NCBI GenBank assembly: GCA_017304685.1
Contig: JAFKLR010000007.1
Location: forward strand, 1-54,506
DNA from: Sphingobacteriia bacterium
Lineage (GTDB): Bacteria; Pseudomonadota; Alphaproteobacteria; Rickettsiales; 33-17
Length of the DNA stretch: 54,506 nucleotides
Direction: 5' to 3'
Shown: piece after piece, positions 1-8,885 of the stretch
How positions within the stretch are numbered: position 1 is the stretch's first letter
Layout: every line of letters starts with the position of its first letter
Notes under the pieces: generated by a model
The model's database searches: none
What the model saw: the letters and a program-made list of their open reading frames with translations, nothing else
What the model was told of the DNA's origin: nothing
Position numbers and translations under genes: made by a program

Positions 1-891
1 GGTTCTATATCAGAATATCAAAAGAACCTTAAAAATGTAGAGAAAGAAATATCCTCTAAAGATCTTAAAACCCAATTGAAGAATATTTTGTTTATAAGAG
101 AAATGTTACCTCATGTTCTAGATGAGAAAAAGCTCGCTACTATTGATATTTATAAATATAAGAACCTCAAGAAGCTTGAAAGCTTGTCTTTATCTGAAGA
201 TATTAAACCTGATAAAGCTGTGTCATTTGAGGAATTAAAGGCTTTAATAATAAACTTTAAGAAAATAAAATCATCTTATAATGATATTCAGTATTTCAAT
301 AATGAGTTATCTAAAGCTAATGCTAATATTTCTAATATAAATGATAAATATGAAGAAAGTACTCAAATTAGAGATTCAATAATTAATGAATTTAAAGAAA
401 CTTTACCAGAACTATTTATAAAAGATCCCTACGCATTAGAGCTTTTAATAAAACATGATAAATACACTAAAACTATAGATAAAATTAAATCTAAGGCAAA
501 TAAAGTCTATAATCCTTTATTAAAACGTATATTTAAAATTGGTGATAAAACCGTAGATAGTAAATTAAAGGAATTAAATAAGAAATTTAATGAATTAGCT
601 AGGGTTAACGATATTATTGCGATAACACCAAAAAGACTTGAAACGCAAAATAACGATAAATCTATAGCTGAAGATAAACTGAAAGAAGCTAATGTAATTT
701 GCAGGAATATTGATATTTCTAAAGAAGAGAAAAGAGTAATTGCCGTAATTAATAAAGCTGATATTTCAGAAGATCAAAAGAAAGAACTTGATACTCTTTT
801 TAAAGATATTACAGGAAGATCTGTTTCAAAAAAGTTTGAAAACCCAGAAGATACCGGTTATAAGCCTAACGGGTCTGGGTTTAAGTTTTAA
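1..891 (+). CDS. Coiled-coil protein, 5'-truncated by the window edge
   Basis: The frame is open from the first base, so the true start lies upstream and the ATG at 76 is only an internal methionine. The visible part is almost entirely charged, Lys/Glu/Asn-rich helix with heptad-like spacing (roughly residues 60-110 and 150-230 counted from that ATG). It ends in a Gly/Pro-rich tail. No catalytic motif is visible. It stops 17 bases before the next gene and probably shares its transcript. A long helical C-terminus beside conjugation genes could be the end of a relaxase/mobilisation protein or of a secreted effector, but nothing here decides this. I do not recognise the family. Confidence 0.6.
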   Translation, partial: GSISEYQKNLKNVEKEISSKDLKTQLKNILFIREMLPHVLDEKKLATIDIYKYKNLKKLESLSLSEDIKPDKAVSFEELKALIINFKKIKSSYNDIQYFNNELSKANANISNINDKYEESTQIRDSIINEFKETLPELFIKDPYALELLIKHDKYTKTIDKIKSKANKVYNPLLKRIFKIGDKTVDSKLKELNKKFNELARVNDIIAITPKRLETQNNDKSIAEDKLKEANVICRNIDISKEEKRVIAVINKADISEDQKKELDTLFKDITGRSVSKKFENPEDTGYKPNGSGFKF

Positions 892-908
892 TTAACTATA
901 GGAAAATT

Positions 909-1223
909 ATGAAAATAAAAAAGATTATTCAAAGTATTATACTAACAATAATTATTTCTTTAAATGCAATTAGTATTACAAACGCATATACAAATGATTC
1001 AAAATTTGATGAATTAAACTTTATAAAACATTCTAAAAAACAACCTAATTTGTTAGATAGAATAAATAACTTTTTGGATAGTGCTCTTCTTATAAGTTTA
1101 TTACTTATAATTTTACTCGTATGTATTTATGTTTTATATATTAGCTTACCTCGTAATCAATTTATATTCAGCACTATATTTCTAAGTATTGGATTTATAA
1201 TTTATATTTTAACTTTTCTGTAA
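909..1223 (+). CDS. Small membrane protein, unknown
   Basis: 104 residues. An N-terminal hydrophobic stretch (about 8-26, ending in a signal-peptidase-like TNA-Y) is followed by a short polar segment. Two further hydrophobic segments lie near 58-76 and 84-103. This looks like an exported or inner-membrane protein with a hairpin C-terminus. A good Shine-Dalgarno (AGGA) sits just before the ATG, and only 17 bases separate it from the coiled-coil gene upstream, so they are likely co-transcribed. Size and topology resemble small T4SS accessory or pilin-like proteins, but there is no diagnostic motif and no function is assigned. Confidence 0.6.
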   Translation: MKIKKIIQSIILTIIISLNAISITNAYTNDSKFDELNFIKHSKKQPNLLDRINNFLDSALLISLLLIILLVCIYVLYISLPRNQFIFSTIFLSIGFIIYILTFL

Positions 1224-1380
1224 TTTTATAGAATTTAAGCTTCTAGATTTTAACCATCTGAAATTTATAATTAAAAGTTAATATATTATAAAATAACCAA
1301 TTATTTTATTGATTTGGTTTCTTTTAAGAGTTATATTAATAATTCCTTAAATTATATGATACTTTTAATGGTTATATTAT

Positions 1381-1770
1381 ATGCTTAAAATTTCATTTTT
1401 AATTCTTACACTTGTATTAGTTGGAAATTGTTCGGATAATTCTACAAAACGTATTAATGAAAAAATATTAGAAAAAACAGTAGATTTAGGTAAGATGACT
1501 AAGAAAGATATAGAAATGTTGTTTGGCAAACCTAATGAGATTAATCGAGATACTAAAGAAAACATAGAATATTGGAATTATCAAGTTCAAGATAATAACT
1601 CAAGCTTATTTGATTTTAACAAACAAGCTGAAAATTTTCATAAAATCATTCAATTCTCATTTAATAACGATAGCTTGGTAATGAATTATACTATTTTAAA
1701 AGCTATTAAAGACGAAAAGTGGAGTAAACCACCTTCAGGGTCTTTATTTAAATACAGATTCAAAAACTAA
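1381..1770 (+). CDS. BamE/SmpA-like small lipoprotein
   Basis: 129 residues. The N-terminus is hydrophobic with a Cys at residue 17 in a loose lipobox (VGNC; Asn before Cys is atypical), suggesting a lipoprotein or secreted protein. The body contains a K-x-T-K-x-D-I-x-x-L-F-G-x-P-x-x-I segment and a following E-Y-W-N-Y strand, the pattern of the BamE/SmpA/OmlA fold. In that family this small domain supports outer-membrane protein assembly. The copy here stands alone between unrelated accessory genes, with 157 bases upstream and a weak ribosome-binding site. It is likely an accessory BamE-like protein rather than the housekeeping one. The fold call is moderate; the role is inference. Confidence 0.5.
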   Translation: MLKISFLILTLVLVGNCSDNSTKRINEKILEKTVDLGKMTKKDIEMLFGKPNEINRDTKENIEYWNYQVQDNNSSLFDFNKQAENFHKIIQFSFNNDSLVMNYTILKAIKDEKWSKPPSGSLFKYRFKN

Positions 1771-2077
1771 CTGGTAATTTAAAAAATTGCATAATTTACA
1801 TGTATAACTATATATTAAGCAAAATACATAGCTTTAATTAAAACAATTTGTATTTTATCAGTTATAAATAATGTCATCAGTTGATTTTGAATTAGAATAC
1901 TGGAGATTAATTTATCTAATAAGCGCTTAATTTCAGGTGTTTCAAGCGATAGTTTTCCATAAGATAAATTATAGGATCTTTATTTTGATAATTTCTCTTT
2001 CACTTTTATTTAGCTTATTTATCCAATATCTATAAAATTATTGTTCCCCACGAAAGAACTTAATGATAATTTATTGA
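1771..2077. other. 307-bp gap with a decayed minus-strand ORF
   Basis: There is no intact gene. On the minus strand, a frame of 54 codons (1976 to a stop at 1815) reads as helical protein (for example SYGKLSLETPEIKRLLDKL). The same kind of sequence seems to continue upstream in another frame (WINKLNKSEREIIKIK, about 1980-2040). This looks like the tail of a frameshifted gene sharing the direction of the gene at 2078. No promoter or hairpin is evident. Confidence 0.3.
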
Positions 2078-3064
2078 TTAAAATCTTTTAGAAAGGTTTT
2101 TTTCTATTGAATAATTATGAAAGTATCGATTTCTATTAGGAAAGTCTTGGGCATTTATATTGATAGATTTTGATTTAACATTTTTATATCGATGAAAAAG
2201 ATGTTCATCTTGAAGACTTATAAGTCGATCTAATTCTTCAAAACCTTTTAAATTATAACTACTTTTTGGAATTATTGAAATAGATATACAAAGAATTTTA
2301 CAAATTATTTCATTAGGTAAAGTATATGAATTGAAATGCGATATTAAGCAGTTTAATCCTTTTTTTGATAATGATTTTATATAATAAGAATAATCCTTCA
2401 AAGGTTTAAGATATTTATCTTTAATAAAGCAATATTTTAATATCATTGACTTGATAAGGAAAGAATCAAAAATCTGGATGAAAACTGGGTTACTAGAGGA
2501 CGTATCAAACTTTATCATCAAAAATTCAATAGGGCCATTATTCTCAATATATTCTTTAATTTCAAATACTTTCTCCATCAGTTTTCCAACCTTTTTGAGA
2601 GTGAAAGTTTTATCAAAATCCTTTGTAATATAGTTTTTAAACCAATCTTCGTATAAAGTTTCTGATTTAATATGAAGTCCATTATTTATTGTAAAAAATA
2701 ATTTTAATAAAAAAGATTTAATAATAATTTTATTAATATTAAAATCATCATTTCGTAATATCGAAAATAAAAGAGGCTTAAAATCGGAAATTCTTATGTT
2801 ATAAGATTTATATATCTCAAGTAATATATTTCCTAACTCATAATTGTGATTATCTATAATTATTTGTAAACTATAATGTCTGTTTTTATTAAATATTAGG
2901 TTAAGATTTATTCCTTGTCTGTTAGCTGTTTCTATAAAACCATAAAGTTGTTCGACTTTATTATCTTTAATAATATATATAAATTTTGATTCAAATAATT
3001 CATCTTCAGTTGCAAGAAATTTATTAATATATGAACCTGCAGCTTCTAATAACTTATTTATCAT
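2078..3064 (-). CDS. F-box-like/degenerate ankyrin protein, effector candidate
   Basis: About 328 residues from the ATG at 3064, which has AAGG five bases upstream; an in-frame ATG at 3076 has no ribosome-binding site. The N-terminal third has weak ankyrin-like helix pairs. The C-terminal part contains LPNEIICKIL followed by a hydrophobic stretch, the L-P-x-E-I-x-x-x-I pattern opening an F-box. The middle (FFTINNGLHIKSETLYEDWF) resembles the same region of the protein at 3867, and both place the F-box-like motif near the C-terminus, so I read them as distant paralogues. F-box proteins recruit host ubiquitin ligase, so this is a candidate effector of an intracellular bacterium. The F-box call rests on a short motif. 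Confidence 0.5.
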   Translation of the reverse strand: MINKLLEAAGSYINKFLATEDELFESKFIYIIKDNKVEQLYGFIETANRQGINLNLIFNKNRHYSLQIIIDNHNYELGNILLEIYKSYNIRISDFKPLLFSILRNDDFNINKIIIKSFLLKLFFTINNGLHIKSETLYEDWFKNYITKDFDKTFTLKKVGKLMEKVFEIKEYIENNGPIEFLMIKFDTSSSNPVFIQIFDSFLIKSMILKYCFIKDKYLKPLKDYSYYIKSLSKKGLNCLISHFNSYTLPNEIICKILCISISIIPKSSYNLKGFEELDRLISLQDEHLFHRYKNVKSKSININAQDFPNRNRYFHNYSIEKNLSKRF

Positions 3065-3161
3065 TTTTACCTTCATTTAAATACGGAGTACATATACAAT
3101 AATTTATTACGGTAAAATATTATAATACAAATAATTATAGTGTACTTCTAATTATAATAAT

Positions 3162-3665
3162 TTATAATTTTAACATTTGTTTAGCTTCTTCTATTTGTTG
3201 GAAATTATTAGTTAAAAGTTCTGAATTTTGCCCAGAATAAATAAAACATACTCCTTTAAAATTCATCCCTAAATATCGACAAATTTCTTGAAATATTGCT
3301 TCAAGGTTTTTTGGAGGAGATGTGCCAAAACAAGCTAGAACAAATAAATTTTTACCTCTTAATTTTTTACCTAAATCTTGTCTTATTTTTAAAAGGTCTG
3401 TGAAGCGATCAAGAAAAACTTTCATTTGACCACTCATAGTGTACCAATATATTGGGGTTGCTAGAATAAAAGTATCATAATTCATTATCTCTTCCATTAA
3501 AGTAAGGAAATCATCATGCTTATTCTTATGTTCGTAATCAAAGGGTAAAATATTATAATCATTTAAATCTATTAAACGAATTTTTTCTTCATATACCGTT
3601 TGTATTGCCTGCCATGTATTACCTCTGCTCCTTGAACTGCCTAATATTATGATAGGATTATTCAT
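3162..3665 (-). CDS. NAD(P)H-dependent FMN reductase, flavodoxin fold
   Basis: 167 residues, full length for the NADPH-dependent FMN reductase family. The N-terminal beta strand leads into GSSRSRGNTW, the FMN phosphate-binding loop (S-x-R-x-x-G-N-T). The second flavin loop is ATPIYWYTMSGQMKVFLDR, matching the P-x-Y-x-x-x-x-S-x-x-x-K-x-F-x-D-R signature. It has a clean GAGG ribosome-binding site and stands alone. It should reduce FMN or a quinone at NAD(P)H expense. It lies just outside the biosynthetic cluster, which holds a luciferase-like monooxygenase needing reduced flavin, so it could supply that cofactor. The fold is clear; the partnership is inference. Confidence 0.8.
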   Translation of the reverse strand: MNNPIIILGSSRSRGNTWQAIQTVYEEKIRLIDLNDYNILPFDYEHKNKHDDFLTLMEEIMNYDTFILATPIYWYTMSGQMKVFLDRFTDLLKIRQDLGKKLRGKNLFVLACFGTSPPKNLEAIFQEICRYLGMNFKGVCFIYSGQNSELLTNNFQQIEEAKQMLKL

Positions 3666-3823
3666 AATATAACCTCATTTAATATTGTTCTAATTAATTT
3701 ATAATAGTAATTTTAAGTTTTTTAAATATAAATTTAATAATATATTAGTATTCTACGTAGTAGAAAGTATAAATTATATCTTTAACATAATTACTAATTG
3801 AAATTACTTTTAATTTAATTAAA

Positions 3824-3868
3824 ATAATATTAGTATTTAATTGTTTATAAATTAAATACTAATATTAT
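3824..3868. promoter_or_regulatory. Perfect 18-bp inverted repeat overlapping a start codon
   Basis: The left arm ATAATATTAGTATTTAAT (3824-3841) and its exact reverse complement (3851-3868) are separated by nine bases. The right arm runs into the ATG at 3867-3869. There is no Shine-Dalgarno for that gene. The half-site ATATTAGTATT occurs again at 3742-3752, and a 15-bp palindrome TTCTAC-GTA-GTAGAA lies at 3751-3765. It may be a repressor operator, an mRNA hairpin hiding the start codon, or both. Confidence 0.6.
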
Positions 3869-4727
3869 GTTAGAAAAAGTTTTAAAAAAATCAATTAAAG
3901 AAGGTAATATTGATTATATACGACATTATTATAAACTTTCTAAACTTAATTGTTTTAAATATAGAAACTATTATCCAAAAAAAGGATATACAACAGTACT
4001 TCACTTAGCAGCACGTTATAATCAAATTGAAGTTATCCGATTTTATTGCCAGGAAATGAATATTGATATTAATATTCTAGATTCAAACAAAGAAAATATG
4101 CTTGCTTCAGCAAAAAAGCTTTCACTAGTAAAAGAATTATATAATTTAGAAATTAACATTATAGCGCTAAATAAAGAGAATAAAGGAATAATTGAAACAT
4201 CTTTATGTCAAAAAAATTATAGGAAAGCAATGTTTGTAACCACTATATTTTATTTAGTACATAATGTAAATTTACCTTACTTAAAAAATCTCTGGGATCA
4301 GCATTTTCGAAAGATAAATTTTGATGAACAAAAGAATCATACAATATTATTTTATCAAAAATTTTTCTTAAATTTAGAAATAGTGCATAGATTAAATTTT
4401 AATAAAACAACTAAAGAGCTTATTTCACTAAATTTTAATGAAATAATGAAAATTGCAGGTAAATGTTACAGAAATAATATTGAGAAGGCAGTTAAAATTT
4501 TTATAGCTAATAGATATTTAGGGAATTTAATGTTATTGTGTTCAAAAGATATTTATCTAAAATGTTTTTCAAAATCTATGGAGATTGAATTACCAAATGA
4601 AATTGTATGGACTATAGCTTCTTATTTAACTTCTTATTCAATTTCTTGGACAGAGTTGAATAGATCATATGTAGAAGCTCGTAAATCATCTAAAATTTTT
4701 AAAAATAATAATATAGGATTGAAATGA
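3867..4727 (+). CDS. Ankyrin/F-box-like protein coupled to the ketosynthase gene
   Basis: 286 residues. Residues about 45-110 hold ankyrin-like repeats (TTVLHLAARYNQIEVIRFYC, then a shorter helix pair). The middle is helical and unrecognised. Near residue 235 comes LPNEIVWTIASYL, a good match to the start of an F-box. The architecture parallels the protein at 2078. Its stop overlaps the ketosynthase start (ATGA at 4724-4727), so the two are translationally coupled, which is odd for a host-directed protein and a biosynthetic enzyme. An 18-bp inverted repeat covers its start codon. It could be an effector, or a scaffold or regulator of the pathway. Repeat and motif calls are moderate; the role is unknown. 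Confidence 0.55.
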   Translation: MLEKVLKKSIKEGNIDYIRHYYKLSKLNCFKYRNYYPKKGYTTVLHLAARYNQIEVIRFYCQEMNIDINILDSNKENMLASAKKLSLVKELYNLEINIIALNKENKGIIETSLCQKNYRKAMFVTTIFYLVHNVNLPYLKNLWDQHFRKINFDEQKNHTILFYQKFFLNLEIVHRLNFNKTTKELISLNFNEIMKIAGKCYRNNIEKAVKIFIANRYLGNLMLLCSKDIYLKCFSKSMEIELPNEIVWTIASYLTSYSISWTELNRSYVEARKSSKIFKNNNIGLK

Positions 4728-5824
4728 GTATTTGTGCGATTAAAGGTATAGGTATAGCTACATCATATGGCTTAGGTTTTGAAAAGCTTAAAGATGGATT
4801 ATTAAATAATTACTCTACTATTAAATATTCAAATTTATATAATAAATTTGTAGCTGAAATTCCTATAAAAAATAATTTTAAAATAAGCACCTATTCATTA
4901 TTAGAATATGTTATTAATGAAGCTCTAGATAATGCAAATTTAAGCAAAGAAAAATTAAAAGATAAGAATGTATTAGCTATAATATGTACAAGGTCAGGTA
5001 AAGTACCACAAAAACTTATTGACTTAACCGTAGAAAGTGAGTGGTTAAAAGATAAAGAATTCTTGATAAAGAAAATATTAAATTTAAAAAATATATATTT
5101 TGCTTCTATAAGCGCTGCTTGTGCCACAGTGAATTTTGCAATAAATCAGGCCATTAATTTATTAAAGGATCAGTCTTTATTTGATTATGCTATAATATTA
5201 GGTAGTGAATTATTAAATAAATATGAAATAGCTGGAATGGAAGCTACTAAAGCTTTAGGACAATTTCCTGCAAAACCATTCGACAAAGAACGCGCTGGTA
5301 TTAACTTAGGTGAAGGTGGTGGTGCAATAATAATAGAAAATTACAAAGGGGAAGATAATGCAAAGGCAATTATAAAAGGAGTTTCTACAAGAGTATCTGT
5401 TAAAAGCCCTACTCAAACGGACATATTAGCGTTTTCAAATGTTATAAAGGATGTTTTAAAGAACTCGAAAACTAATAGAATAGATATGATCAATGCACAT
5501 GCAACAGGAACAATAGAAGGTGATTCTGCAGAATGTAAGGCTTTAAATTTATGTGAATTATTAAATGGTGTGCCCGTGACTTCTATAAAGGGCGCCATTG
5601 GGCATTTACTTTACTCAGCTGGTTTTCCTTCAATTGTATCAAGTATTATTTTCATGCAAAATAATATAATACCTCCTACAATTGGGTTAGAGAATATCGA
5701 TACTGAATGTAATATTTCAGCTGTTAATAAAAACCCTATTAATAAAAAAATAAAAAATATACTTATTAATAGCGCAGGATTTTATGGAAACTATTCTAGT
5801 ATGATATTAAGTTCTCCTGTGTAG
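4724..5824 (+). CDS. Beta-ketoacyl synthase (KAS/FabF-like)
   Basis: 366 residues, a little shorter than FabF (about 410). The thiolase-fold triad is complete: Cys133 in SAACAT, His259 in NAHATGT and His294 in KGAIGHLLYSAG. Such enzymes condense an acyl thioester with a malonyl-type extender on a carrier protein. No acyltransferase, ketoreductase or free ACP is nearby, so it may use the NRPS carrier domain or host/housekeeping ACP. It starts inside the stop codon of the ankyrin gene and its last 29 bases overlap, tail to tail, the AMP ligase gene on the other strand. Company with an NRPS, PPTase and exporter argues for secondary metabolism rather than membrane lipid synthesis. Confidence 0.85.
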   Translation: MSICAIKGIGIATSYGLGFEKLKDGLLNNYSTIKYSNLYNKFVAEIPIKNNFKISTYSLLEYVINEALDNANLSKEKLKDKNVLAIICTRSGKVPQKLIDLTVESEWLKDKEFLIKKILNLKNIYFASISAACATVNFAINQAINLLKDQSLFDYAIILGSELLNKYEIAGMEATKALGQFPAKPFDKERAGINLGEGGGAIIIENYKGEDNAKAIIKGVSTRVSVKSPTQTDILAFSNVIKDVLKNSKTNRIDMINAHATGTIEGDSAECKALNLCELLNGVPVTSIKGAIGHLLYSAGFPSIVSSIIFMQNNIIPPTIGLENIDTECNISAVNKNPINKKIKNILINSAGFYGNYSSMILSSPV

Positions 5825-7184
5825 AGGAATAACACTGAGACGCTAAATTCTTCAGAGCTATTCTATCGATTTTACCATTCGAGTGATAGGGTAATGATTC
5901 AATTATAAAATAATACTTAGGAAATAATTCCTGGTGTAATTTCTCTAAACTCCATTTTTTAATATCTTCGATTATATTAGTATCCTTTGAATTAAGCTTT
6001 ACAAGAGCAGTTAATTTCTTATGGCCAAGGTCATTCATATCAATATAAGTTACACCGACTTCTTCTATATTTTTATGATTAAGCAATGTTTGTTCAATAG
6101 TTTCTGGATTGATATTATATCCATTTACAATTATAATATTTTTTTTTCTTCCTATTATTTTAATATATCCTTCTTCATCTATATTAACAATATCACCAGT
6201 GTAAAGCGTTTTATCTGCTATGTTAAAAGTATAATCTCCATTTTCAAATACCCAATATCCTTCCATGATACTTGGGCTTTCAACAACTAATTCACCATCT
6301 TTTTCTACCCAAGTCTGTATATTTTTTAAACATTTACCTACACTACCAAACCGAAAATTTTCTAATGTATTAATGGAAATATTAGGGCCCGCCTCAACTT
6401 GACCATATCCATCTAATATTGGTTTACCGGTAAGGTTATACCAAAGTTTTGCTAGTTTAAGTGGTAAAATATCCCCTCCACATCCCCAAATTCTAATAGA
6501 AGAAATTTTAGAAACATAATTTGGATTTTTTACTAAAAAATTATATAAAAAAGAATAAAATACAGGTGTACTATCATATGCAGAAGATTTAGTTATATTA
6601 ATAATTTCACATAAATGTTTAGGATTTAAAGTATCTGCTAAAATTAAATCCATTTTATATTTTTCCCACATATGTAAAATACTCAAACCATAAGCACACC
6701 ATAAGGGTAAGGATATTAAAAGTTTATCATCTGTCAGGTAGTTTAAATGATTAAAAGTGGCTGTTGATTGAAAGTTTATGCCATTATGATTCCAAGCAAT
6801 AAGTTTAGGCATACCAGTAGTACCAGAGGATCGACAGATAACAGCAACATTATTCAATTCTTTATTATTTAAAAATTTTTTGGATGAAATCTTTATATAC
6901 TCTAGTTTATTTTCTGTTTCTTTAATAAGTAAAGAAGCTCCAAATTTTTTAGCTTCTTCTTTTGCTTCAAGAGTTTTGTATATTATTAAAGGTATTAGAT
7001 TTAATTCTCTACACGCTAAATAAACCTTTAAAAATTCTAAATTAGATTTGAAATTAAGGCCTATAACTTCTTTATCATTTACACCTAATGATTTCAATTT
7101 ATATATTTGATGTTGTACTTCTTGTTGGAAAAAGGGATATAATTGCTCATTCAAATAAACCTTCCCATATCTTTTAAAGCTCAT
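5796..7184 (-). CDS. AMP-dependent acyl/aminoacyl ligase
   Basis: 462 residues of the ANL superfamily. Visible cores: P-loop SSGTTGMPK (119-127), GYGQVEAG (259-266, where GYGxTE is usual), YTGD (328-331) with the catalytic Asp, the hinge GRKKNIIIVNGYNINPETIE (345-364), and the C-terminal lysine in SNGKIDR (Lys438). It should activate a carboxylic acid as acyl-AMP and pass it to a carrier protein or CoA. There is no fused carrier domain, and it is short, as in standalone acyl- or aryl-activating enzymes. Its start overlaps the end of the TPP enzyme gene by 11 bases, so it is third in the exporter-TPP enzyme-ligase operon. The substrate cannot be read with confidence. Confidence 0.85.
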   Translation of the reverse strand: MSFKRYGKVYLNEQLYPFFQQEVQHQIYKLKSLGVNDKEVIGLNFKSNLEFLKVYLACRELNLIPLIIYKTLEAKEEAKKFGASLLIKETENKLEYIKISSKKFLNNKELNNVAVICRSSGTTGMPKLIAWNHNGINFQSTATFNHLNYLTDDKLLISLPLWCAYGLSILHMWEKYKMDLILADTLNPKHLCEIINITKSSAYDSTPVFYSFLYNFLVKNPNYVSKISSIRIWGCGGDILPLKLAKLWYNLTGKPILDGYGQVEAGPNISINTLENFRFGSVGKCLKNIQTWVEKDGELVVESPSIMEGYWVFENGDYTFNIADKTLYTGDIVNIDEEGYIKIIGRKKNIIIVNGYNINPETIEQTLLNHKNIEEVGVTYIDMNDLGHKKLTALVKLNSKDTNIIEDIKKWSLEKLHQELFPKYYFIIESLPYHSNGKIDRIALKNLASQCYSSTQENLISY

Positions 7185-8859
7185 GTCTCACCTCTTCTCC
7201 TAAATAATTTTCTTTAATACCTATTGGTATGTCTTGAACGTTTATTTGTAGCTCAATAATTGAAATATTATTATTAAGTGAATTAGTTAACGCTGATTCA
7301 ATACATTTATTTAATGATTCTAAATCGCTAGGGGAAAAATAAAATGCATCGAGTTGTTTAGCTAATGACTCAAGATTATCTTCTTTTTCGAATTTACATC
7401 CTATGGAAATATTTTGGGATTTTTGCGTCAATGCTGGCCATCCGAAACCCTTATTATTGAGAATTATATAAATTATACCTAGTTTTTTTTCAGCTGCCGT
7501 AAATAAAGCTGCTCTTCCAAAAGAAAAGGATCCATCACCTGTAACTGAGATTACAATTCGTTCTTTATTACTAATTTTAACCCCTACTGCAACACCTATA
7601 GGTAAACCTAATCCTGTATGTTCCCCAGGTGAGAAAAATTTATCGTGTTCACCATTTATGTGAACTGGATAAAAATAAGGCCACATATCGTTTAATCCAT
7701 TATCAGAAACTAAAGTAAAACCGTTTGGAATTTTTTCCTTTAATAATTTGAATAAAAACCTTACTTTATTGCTTTCAAAATTAATATTATCGGTCAAATA
7801 AAATTTTTGTTTATTTTTAACTTTTTGAATTTCCCTTAGCCAATCCTCATTATTGCTTTTATTTAATAATTTAAATTCCTGTATTAATAATTTTAGTGTT
7901 TCTTTAGCATCTCCTATAAGTTTATAATCTGCTTTTATGGATTTACCTATATCTTCGGGACAGATGTTAAGTTGTATTATTTTCTTTGATTCAAGTAATG
8001 ATTTTATCCCTATTAAAACAGTTTCTTCAATCTGACTTCCAATAAAGAAAATTACATCCGAGGTATTTAATAATATTTTAGAAGGAAGAGAAGTATACAA
8101 TCCAATTAAACCACAGCTTTGATTATGTGTTTCATTAATACTCCCTCGTCCAGAAGCGGTAGTAAAAGCTGCTGCAGAAAGAATTTCAGTGATTGAAGTA
8201 AATTCTTCCTTTGCAGAAGAAATCATACATCCTCCCCCTGCAATTAATAAAGGTTTTTGAGCGTCACTTAAGATCTTTGCTATAGTTTTAATATCTTGTA
8301 TTATAGGAGAATATACATATTTCTTAGTATCTAGCGAAATATGTCCTTCATAATTTGTAAAAATTAAATCATCAGGTATTTCTATATAAACGGGCCCTGG
8401 TTTACCGTTTATAGCTATATTACATGCTTTTTGTAAAATGGGTTTTATCATATCGTAAGATTCAACTCGGTAAGCGAATTTTGTTATTGCTGACATGAAT
8501 CCTACAGAGTTAAATTCTTGAAAAGCTCCAGTATTTTTAAGTGACCTAGACACTCCATTAGAAATAATAATCATAGGTATACATTGAGAATAGGCCTCCA
8601 AAATACCCATTGAAGCATTCGCTAAACCTGGCCCTGGATTACATGAAACAAAAACACATTTATTACTTTCTTGGGAAAATCCAATAGCGGCTGCTATAGC
8701 CACCCTTTGATCTCTAAATGTATAAGTTTTAAAACCTATTATTTTTGCAGTTGCTTCTAAAAGACCTATACCGTCTCCTACCATTCCAAATAAAGTATTT
8801 ATACCTGATTCTTTTAATGAATTAGCATATAAATCCCATACATTATCATATGATCTCAT
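7174..8859 (-). CDS. Acetolactate synthase-like TPP-dependent enzyme
   Basis: 561 residues with the usual PYR, central and PP domains. The thiamine-diphosphate/Mg site is GDGSF (441-445) with the trailing Asn-Asn at 468-469. Segments such as NPGPGLANA (74-82) and GKPGPVYIEIP (152-162) are typical of acetolactate synthase relatives. Oddity: the activating glutamate of the family, normally in an RHEQ-like stretch, aligns with Asp50 in FRDQ. The family decarboxylates 2-oxo acids and joins or releases the aldehyde unit, making acyloins or acetolactate-type products. A strong AAGGAG precedes the ATG. It sits between the exporter and ligase genes in one operon. No ilvN-type small subunit is present, so a dedicated pathway role is more likely than valine synthesis. 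Confidence 0.8.
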   Translation of the reverse strand: MRSYDNVWDLYANSLKESGINTLFGMVGDGIGLLEATAKIIGFKTYTFRDQRVAIAAAIGFSQESNKCVFVSCNPGPGLANASMGILEAYSQCIPMIIISNGVSRSLKNTGAFQEFNSVGFMSAITKFAYRVESYDMIKPILQKACNIAINGKPGPVYIEIPDDLIFTNYEGHISLDTKKYVYSPIIQDIKTIAKILSDAQKPLLIAGGGCMISSAKEEFTSITEILSAAAFTTASGRGSINETHNQSCGLIGLYTSLPSKILLNTSDVIFFIGSQIEETVLIGIKSLLESKKIIQLNICPEDIGKSIKADYKLIGDAKETLKLLIQEFKLLNKSNNEDWLREIQKVKNKQKFYLTDNINFESNKVRFLFKLLKEKIPNGFTLVSDNGLNDMWPYFYPVHINGEHDKFFSPGEHTGLGLPIGVAVGVKISNKERIVISVTGDGSFSFGRAALFTAAEKKLGIIYIILNNKGFGWPALTQKSQNISIGCKFEKEDNLESLAKQLDAFYFSPSDLESLNKCIESALTNSLNNNISIIELQINVQDIPIGIKENYLGEEVRHEL

Positions 8860-8885
8860 TTCAATTTCTCCTTAAAATATTTTTA

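Noticed and set aside
4724..8859. Ketosynthase, ligase and acetolactate synthase as primary metabolism genes
   Set aside because: No fab or ilv partners or ACP are nearby, and they are packed with the NRPS, PPTase and exporter.
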